From JAHFLQ01 sp964432465 (GTDB lineage: Bacteria; Patescibacteriota; Minisyncoccia; UBA6257; WO2-44-18), in the NCBI GenBank assembly GCA_964432465.1, contig CAYSNI010000059.1, positions 1-9,751 on the forward strand: a DNA stretch of 9,751 nucleotides, read 5' to 3'. The number at the start of each line of letters is the position of its first letter. Within the stretch, counting starts at the first letter, position 1. Made by a program: the position numbers and the translations under genes. This document shows, piece after piece, positions 5,916 to 9,751 of this stretch. Below the pieces are notes generated by a model. The model saw only the letters and a program-made list of their open reading frames with translations. It did no database searches and was not told where the DNA came from.

Positions 5916-6614
5916 ATGTCTAAATATTTGGAACGCCATGCCCGACTTGGGCAATATCTAAAAGACGTTGTTTTCGCGGCCAATGACGGTATCGTGACCA
6001 CCTTCGCCGTGATTGCGGGTACCGTGGGCGCGGATCTCTCCGTGACAATTATTTTAATCATCGGCATTGCCAGTCTAATCGCGGACGGTTTTTCCATGGC
6101 CACCGGTAACTATCTCGGCACTAAGTCTGAGCAAGAATTTTACTATCTGGAAGAATCTCGAGAAAAGACTGAGGTGCGAACCATGCGAGAAGAAGAGTTG
6201 CTCGAAATCCGAAAGATTCTCTCGGAAAAAGGCTTTACCGGCGATAAGCTGGAGCAGATGATAGACCTAATTTCTTCCAACGAAAAATACTGGGTAGATT
6301 TCATGATGCACGAAGAATTAAGTCTCTATCTGCCGTCTTCCAAAAATCCCCTATTGCACGCAGTTGCCACTTTTTGCGCCTTCATCCTAGCCGGAATCCT
6401 GCCTTTATTACCTTATCTTTTTATTCAAAACAGTAACAATTTTCTGATCGCCGGCATTTTTGCCGGCCTGACGCTTTTTACCGTTGGCGCTTTAAGAAAG
6501 TTCTTCTCCGCCCGCTCCTGGCTTATGTCTGGCTTAGAAATGCTTTTAGTCGGCGGATCGGCGGCCTTAATTGCCTTCCTTATCGGTTTTGTCCTGAAAT
6601 CACTTTTGCATTAA
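5916..6614 (+). CDS. VIT1/CCC1-family Fe2+/Mn2+ transporter
   Basis: Inner-membrane transporter of the VIT family, which moves Fe2+ or Mn2+ out of the cytoplasm (into vacuoles in plants and yeast; probable efflux in bacteria). The signature NDGIVTTFAVIAG (23-35) is in the first membrane helix, and DGFSMATGNYLGTKSEQEF (57-75) ends the second. Then comes a cytoplasmic Glu-rich helical domain at about 72-136 (REEELLEIRK, MHEELS), the kind that binds the metal in characterised members. Three more helices lie at about 147-170, 175-193 and 203-229, giving the usual five. Length 232 is typical. No SD; it starts 4 nt after the HAD stop. TATAAT at 5907-5912 is too close (3 nt) to serve as its leaderless promoter. 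Fe versus Mn preference cannot be read. Confidence 0.94.
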   Translation: MSKYLERHARLGQYLKDVVFAANDGIVTTFAVIAGTVGADLSVTIILIIGIASLIADGFSMATGNYLGTKSEQEFYYLEESREKTEVRTMREEELLEIRKILSEKGFTGDKLEQMIDLISSNEKYWVDFMMHEELSLYLPSSKNPLLHAVATFCAFILAGILPLLPYLFIQNSNNFLIAGIFAGLTLFTVGALRKFFSARSWLMSGLEMLLVGGSAALIAFLIGFVLKSLLH

Positions 6615-6623
6615 GCTTAATCT

Positions 6624-7082
6624 ATGAAGAAGTTTTTGATTATAATGATAATCGTCCTAGGCATTGTCTTAATTTGGGGAGTTTTATTTCGCGCGGATTA
6701 TCTAAAAAATGATCCACCTCCGGCGAATAGCGACACGCCAACAAAGAACATTCCGGTACAGGGAGATGTCGTTGAACTAGATTTCCCCAAATTAGGGTCG
6801 GTAGTAAAAAGTCCGCTGACAATTTCCGGTCGAGCCCGAGGCTACTGGTATTTTGAAGCTACCTTCCCTGTAGAAATTACCGACGCGGATGGAAATCAAC
6901 TCGGCCAACACTACGCCGAAGCTCAAAGCGATTGGATGACGGTGGAATTGGTGCCGTTTACCTCTAAGATTACATTTAAGAGCTCCTCAACGGAAAATGG
7001 ATTCTTAATTCTCCACAAAGACAACCCTTCCGGCCTGCCGGAAAACGACCGGAAAATCAGCTATCCGATTAAATTCCGCTAA
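6624..7082 (+). CDS. Membrane-anchored Gmad2 (immunoglobulin-like) domain protein
   Basis: An N-terminal hydrophobic segment (about 4-22, FLIIMIIVLGIVLIWGVLF) without a lipobox Cys suggests an uncleaved anchor. A Pro-rich, polar linker (30-45) leads to a beta-sandwich domain from about 50 to the end. The domain shows the Gmad2 pattern: P-x-x-G-x-x-V-x-SPLTISGRARG, Y/F-E-A-x-F-PVEI, DADGNQLG, then a Trp in SDWMTVE. Gmad2 is named from spore-germination proteins, but here it stands alone and spore formation is not implied; an extracytoplasmic binding role is the general inference. Length 152. It starts 9 nt after the transporter stop, with no SD. TAAGCT at 6612-6617 has the right 6-nt distance from the ATG but lacks the TGN extension. 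No clear terminator follows. Confidence 0.82.
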   Translation: MKKFLIIMIIVLGIVLIWGVLFRADYLKNDPPPANSDTPTKNIPVQGDVVELDFPKLGSVVKSPLTISGRARGYWYFEATFPVEITDADGNQLGQHYAEAQSDWMTVELVPFTSKITFKSSSTENGFLILHKDNPSGLPENDRKISYPIKFR

Positions 7083-7124
7083 AGACTCGGCTTAACTAGC
7101 ATGGCCTCACTTTATATAAAGCGT

Positions 7125-7130
7125 TATAAT
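7125..7130 (+). promoter_or_regulatory. Consensus -10 box before the DoxX-like gene
   Basis: Perfect TATAAT, 7 nt before the ATG at 7138. No TGN extension and no convincing -35. The geometry again implies a start site at or next to the ATG. AAGGA at 7131-7135 is too close to the ATG (2 nt) to act as a normal SD. Confidence 0.6.
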
Positions 7131-7137
7131 AAGGATA

Positions 7138-7584
7138 ATGTTCAGTAAATTTGACCTCGTGCTGATCAAGTACGCGGAGAAAATTTTCCCAATCTTATCA
7201 CGACTTTCTATTTTTCTAGTGTATTTTTGGTTCGGAATATTAAAAGTAGTCAACGCCAGTCCTGCCAGTCCACTGGTTATTGAATTGATGCGCGCCACTT
7301 TGCCTTCCTATATAACACCGGAATCTTTTCTAATTTTCTTTGGTTATTTTGAAATGCTGATCGGACTCGCCTTCCTGATCCCCGGCCTTGAGCGCTGGGC
7401 AATCGGCCTGCTTATTCCCCACATGATTATGACCGCTTTGCCCTTAATCCTTTTGCCGACAGTTGCCTGGACATCCTTTCTAGTGCCAACCCTTGAGGGA
7501 CAGTACATTATCAAAAATCTGGTAATCATCGCGCTGGCGTCCGGAATCGGCAGTCAGATTAAGCCTTGGAATAAGAAAGCTTAG
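7138..7584 (+). CDS. DoxX-like four-helix membrane protein
   Basis: Small integral membrane protein of 148 residues with about four hydrophobic helices (near 20-38, 62-82, 87-107, 124-138). The segment FFGYFEMLIGLAFLIPGLERWAIG and the C-terminal PTLEGQYIIKNLVII resemble DoxX/DUF417-type proteins, in which the second helix carries a Glu-x-x-x-Gly-like pattern. The function of most family members is unknown; links to redox or quinone-associated complexes exist for some. The start follows from TATAAT 7 nt upstream. The next gene begins 18 nt after its stop with its own promoter, which overlaps the end of this gene. Assignment to the broad DoxX-like group is reasonable, exact subfamily uncertain. 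Confidence 0.75.
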   Translation: MFSKFDLVLIKYAEKIFPILSRLSIFLVYFWFGILKVVNASPASPLVIELMRATLPSYITPESFLIFFGYFEMLIGLAFLIPGLERWAIGLLIPHMIMTALPLILLPTVAWTSFLVPTLEGQYIIKNLVIIALASGIGSQIKPWNKKA

Positions 7585-7587
7585 TTT

Positions 7588-7596
7588 TGCTATACT
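7588..7596 (+). promoter_or_regulatory. Extended -10 promoter, leaderless start of the DUF5671 gene
   Basis: TGC TATACT, 6 nt (GAACCT), then the ATG at 7603. No SD. Fifth example of the same geometry. Confidence 0.65.
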
Positions 7597-7602
7597 GAAC
7601 CT

Positions 7603-8076
7603 ATGCCTGAAAAAACATCACCCAAAGACGTCTTTCTACATTTATTAGCCATTGTCACTCTTTATACGAGCGCGATTAGTTTTTTAGTGCTGACCTTCCA
7701 ATATATTAATATCTTATTCCCGGACGCGTTAGAAAATGGTTACTACGCCTTTTCTGGTGCCCGCGCCGCTATCCGCTGGTCTATCGCCTCTTTGCTAGTG
7801 GTCTTCCCGGTCTACGTAATTACTTCCTTACACCTTAACCGGACCTACAAAAAATCTGTCTCCCATCGCAATCTTCGCATCCGAAAATGGCTGGTCTATT
7901 TTACTCTGTTCGCGGCGGCGTTGATCATCATCGGTGATTTCGTCACTCTGATTAACACCTTTTTAAGCGGTGAGCTAACTAACCGGTTCATTCTAAAAGT
8001 ACTCTCCGTATTCTTCGTAGCCGGCAGTACCTTCTTTTACTACATTTCCGATCTTCGTAAGAATAAGACAGACTAA
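7603..8076 (+). CDS. DUF5671-domain membrane protein
   Basis: Predicted four-helix membrane protein of 157 residues, of unknown function. The N-terminal sequence SPKDVFLHLLAIVTLY with the following FLVLTFQYINILFPD is typical of the DUF5671 family, known to me mostly from Candidate Phyla Radiation genomes. Helices lie near 10-37, 57-76, 95-118 and 128-148, with a basic loop between the second and third (HLNRTYKKSVSHRNLRIRK) that is likely cytoplasmic. One nucleotide separates its stop from the next ATG, so the two proteins are probably made together. The start is set by the -10 box 6 nt upstream. Family assignment is from memory of the motif, not a search. Confidence 0.8.
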   Translation: MPEKTSPKDVFLHLLAIVTLYTSAISFLVLTFQYINILFPDALENGYYAFSGARAAIRWSIASLLVVFPVYVITSLHLNRTYKKSVSHRNLRIRKWLVYFTLFAAALIIIGDFVTLINTFLSGELTNRFILKVLSVFFVAGSTFFYYISDLRKNKTD

Positions 8077-8077
8077 G

Positions 8078-8542
8078 ATGAAATTATTTGTTTACAGCGT
8101 GATTGTAATCGTCTCCGCGGCCGTCATTGGTGGTTTTTTAGTCGTCGGCTCACCACAAGAGGAGCGCCTTCGTCGTTTCGACGAACAGCGCGTCAGCAGT
8201 CTTCAATACATCCAGTCGGAAGTACTCAACTACTGGATTAATAAAGGCACTCTGCCAAAAGCTCTTTCCGATCTTCGCGACGACCTTCGCGGTATCGTGA
8301 TTCCGACAGATCCGGAAACTGGCACAAATTATGTTTATTCCGTAAAGGATAAGATGGGCTTCTCAATCTGCGCCAACTTCTCTAGACCGAATAATTACAA
8401 CGACCCGAAAACCGGACGCCCAGTCACTTCGATGGCTCCGTATTATGACGGCCTTTCTCAAAATTGGCAGCATGATGCCGGCTACACCTGCTTTGACCGG
8501 ACTATCGATCCTGACTACTACCCGCCTGTTAAAACCCGCTAG
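8078..8542 (+). CDS. Anchored small protein with pseudopilin-like layout
   Basis: 154 residues: a hydrophobic N-terminal helix (about 4-23) followed by a charged helix (RLRRFDEQRVSSLQYIQSEVLNYW, about 31-53 in part), then KGTLPKALSDL and PTDPETGTNYVYSV. This order (long helix, Gly-x-Leu-Pro, Asp-Pro-x-Thr-Gly) resembles pseudopilins, but there is no prepilin peptidase site of the GFTLIE type, so it is more likely a membrane-anchored, outward-facing protein than an assembled pilin. Two cysteines (98 and 138) could form a disulfide outside the cell. It starts 1 nt after the DUF5671 stop, without SD or promoter, so it is probably coupled to it. No terminator is evident before the desaturase promoter. 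Function unknown. Confidence 0.75.
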   Translation: MKLFVYSVIVIVSAAVIGGFLVVGSPQEERLRRFDEQRVSSLQYIQSEVLNYWINKGTLPKALSDLRDDLRGIVIPTDPETGTNYVYSVKDKMGFSICANFSRPNNYNDPKTGRPVTSMAPYYDGLSQNWQHDAGYTCFDRTIDPDYYPPVKTR

Positions 8543-8546
8543 TTTG

Positions 8547-8582
8547 TGGAATAATAGCTTCTAGGTTCTTTTAGATGGAGGT
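8547..8582 (+). promoter_or_regulatory. Promoter and strong SD of the desaturase gene
   Basis: TGG AATAAT (8547-8555) resembles an extended -10 box starting 5 nt after the previous stop. A start site 6-7 nt later leaves a leader of about 24 nt containing GGAGGT (8577-8582), 3 nt before the ATG. Spacing is short, but the SD match is perfect. This is a leadered start, unlike most neighbours. Confidence 0.5.
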
Positions 8583-8585
8583 CGC

Positions 8586-9362
8586 ATGCATCCATTCTGG
8601 ATCGCGGCGATTGCAGTATTCGTGCTTCTGGAAATAAATGTACTTTTTACCTCCGTATACCTCCACCGGGCTATGTCTCACCGGAGCGTTATCCTGAAAA
8701 ATTTTCCCGGGCTGATAATGAGAATGTGGCTATGGTTCTTTGCCGGCCAGTCGATGCGCTCTTGGGTTGCGGTACACCGCAAACATCACCAGTTCTCTGA
8801 CCAGGAAGGCGACCCTCATAGTCCTTATCTTTTGGGATTATGGAAATTGTTTTGGCAGCACGAATTTGTGTACGCTAGAGCCGCATCCGATCCCGAATTA
8901 CTGAAACAGTACACGCGCGGAATTCCTCCGAGCCGTTTTGACTGGCTGCTTGAGCGAGGGTTAATCGGATTAATTACCGGACTCACCCTCGTTACCGCCG
9001 CCTTCTGGCTGTTGCTGGGTGGCTGGACCGGTGTCCTGCTGGGCGCGTTCATTTATCTGCTCCAGCTTGTCCTGTACCTGAAAGCTGGCGCAATAATCAA
9101 CGCCCTATGTCACATGTTCGGCTATCGGAATTTCAAAGATAACCTGGCAACTAATCTTTGGTGGGCCGGCTGGTTCATTGCCGGCGAAGGCTGGCACAAC
9201 AACCATCACCATGATCTTTCGTCGCCGAAACTCAGTTACAAATGGTACGAATTCGATCCGGCCTGGGTTTTCATCAAGATCCTGGTCGCGCTGAAAATGG
9301 CCACGGTTCTGAAAACAATCAATCAAAAAAGAGCCTTTACAGCTCCCAAAGCCTCATCCTAA
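8586..9362 (+). CDS. Membrane fatty-acid (acyl) desaturase, SCD-like
   Basis: Integral membrane di-iron desaturase that inserts a double bond in a fatty acyl chain using O2 and an electron donor. The histidine boxes are complete: HRAMSH (27-32, HX4H), HRKHH (64-68, HX2HH) and HNNHHH (204-209), plus NALCH (172-176), the extra iron ligand motif of the stearoyl-CoA desaturase type. Hydrophobic segments lie near 5-24, 41-60, 123-145 and 147-168. Length 258 is at the short end for the family, and no cytochrome b5 domain is fused, so an external electron donor is needed. The start has a perfect GGAGGT SD. The stop lies in the loop of its terminator. Substrate chain and regiochemistry cannot be read. 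Such a gene is notable in a lineage expected to lack full fatty-acid synthesis. Confidence 0.93.
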   Translation: MHPFWIAAIAVFVLLEINVLFTSVYLHRAMSHRSVILKNFPGLIMRMWLWFFAGQSMRSWVAVHRKHHQFSDQEGDPHSPYLLGLWKLFWQHEFVYARAASDPELLKQYTRGIPPSRFDWLLERGLIGLITGLTLVTAAFWLLLGGWTGVLLGAFIYLLQLVLYLKAGAIINALCHMFGYRNFKDNLATNLWWAGWFIAGEGWHNNHHHDLSSPKLSYKWYEFDPAWVFIKILVALKMATVLKTINQKRAFTAPKASS

Positions 9363-9375
9363 GATGAGGCTTTTT
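9348..9375 (+). terminator. Intrinsic terminator between the desaturase and the ABC permease
   Basis: Eleven-bp perfect stem, 9348-9358 with 9363-9373, loop CTAA that contains the desaturase TAA stop, followed by T's to 9375. On the minus strand only three T's follow, so it is weaker for the permease gene. Confidence 0.92.
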
Positions 9376-9378
9376 AAT

Positions 9379-9751
9379 TTAACGCCTAAAGAATAACGAA
9401 GCTAAGAAAATAGCCGCACTGCTTAAAACTACCATTGGTCCCGGCGGCAAAGCCCAATACGAAGAAAGAAGTACCCCGCTTACGGCACTAATGATTCCAA
9501 AAATAACGCTGATTACACCGTAGGACCGAAAACTACTTGAAAGGTTTTTCGCGGAAATCGCGGGGATAACCACGAGAGCACCCATTAGCAAAGTGCCGAC
9601 AACCTTCACGCCCAACGCCACTACGATTGCGACTAGCGAAAGAAAGAGCAGGTCTACCAGATCTACTTTGACACCCTGAGACTTGGCGAAGTCACGGGAT
9701 AAGATCCCAAGCATCAGAACCCTGCGCATCAGTACGGTCAGGACAAAAACC
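9379..9751 (-). CDS. ABC-3 family Zn/Mn import permease, C-terminal part (cut by window edge)
   Basis: Membrane subunit of a ZnuB/MntB/TroC-type ABC importer for zinc or manganese, working with an ATPase and a substrate-binding protein not in this window. The frame is open to the window end, so the internal ATG at 9729 is not the start. Visible are SRDFAKSQGVKVDLVDLLF, then AIVVALGVKVVGTLLMGALVVIPA, the conserved helix of the family, then SSSFRSYGVISVIFGI and a C-terminal helix pair. At least four hydrophobic helices are present in about 124 residues. It converges on the desaturase with 16 bp between stops. Zn versus Mn cannot be decided. Confidence 0.9.
   Translation of the reverse strand, partial: VFVLTVLMRRVLMLGILSRDFAKSQGVKVDLVDLLFLSLVAIVVALGVKVVGTLLMGALVVIPAISAKNLSSSFRSYGVISVIFGIISAVSGVLLSSYWALPPGPMVVLSSAAIFLASLFFRR

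Noticed and set aside
6450..6467. GCCGGC-loop-GCCGGC hairpin in the VIT1 gene
   Set aside because: Six-bp stem in coding sequence encoding a Gly/Ala-rich helix; each arm is self-palindromic and no T-run follows directly.

Overview
The window looks like a piece of a Candidate Phyla Radiation (Patescibacteria) chromosome, probably a Parcubacteria-type lineage. This is inferred from several things: short genes packed with gaps of 1-10 bp; a DUF5671 membrane protein followed by a small pseudopilin-like protein; a free-standing Gmad2-domain protein; and several operon-head genes that appear leaderless. No rRNA, tRNA, CRISPR or transposase gene was seen, and no stretch longer than 300 bp lacks a gene.

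Layout. Positions 1-2192 (minus strand) hold a second methionine-sulfoxide reductase msrA (1662-2192), then a HI0933/YhiN-type flavoprotein (273-1589), then the start of another msrA cut by the window edge (1-262). Positions 2193-2777 (plus) hold an unrecognised 127-aa protein with a structured leader, a strong Shine-Dalgarno (SD) and its own terminator. msrB (2796-3212, plus) converges on two unrecognised minus-strand genes (3221-3718 and 3792-4262). These two appear by eye to be paralogues of one uncharacterised family, and each has its own SD and terminator. Positions 4377-7082 (plus) form a tight cluster: endonuclease IV (nfo), a HAD-IB phosphatase, a VIT1-type Fe/Mn transporter and a Gmad2-domain protein. 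Positions 7138-8542 (plus) hold a DoxX-like membrane protein, a DUF5671 membrane protein and a small secreted or anchored pseudopilin-like protein. A fatty-acid desaturase (8586-9362, plus) converges on the C-terminal part of an ABC-3 Zn/Mn permease (9379-9751, minus, cut by the window edge).

Common themes. Two MsrA copies, MsrB, Nfo, a flavoprotein, an oxygen-dependent desaturase and two metal transporters together suggest oxidative-damage repair, metal handling and exposure to oxygen.

The most striking non-coding signal is a repeated start architecture: five genes have an extended -10 box (TGN followed by TANNNT) exactly 6 nt before the ATG, and a sixth has TATAAT 7 nt before it. That implies transcripts beginning at the start codon. 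Four other genes (127-aa protein, the paralogue pair, desaturase) instead have strong SDs and real 5' leaders. The best candidates for something undescribed are the tandem paralogue family, the 127-aa orphan with its possible SD-masking leader, and a 32-bp perfect palindrome embedded in frame in the flavoprotein gene.
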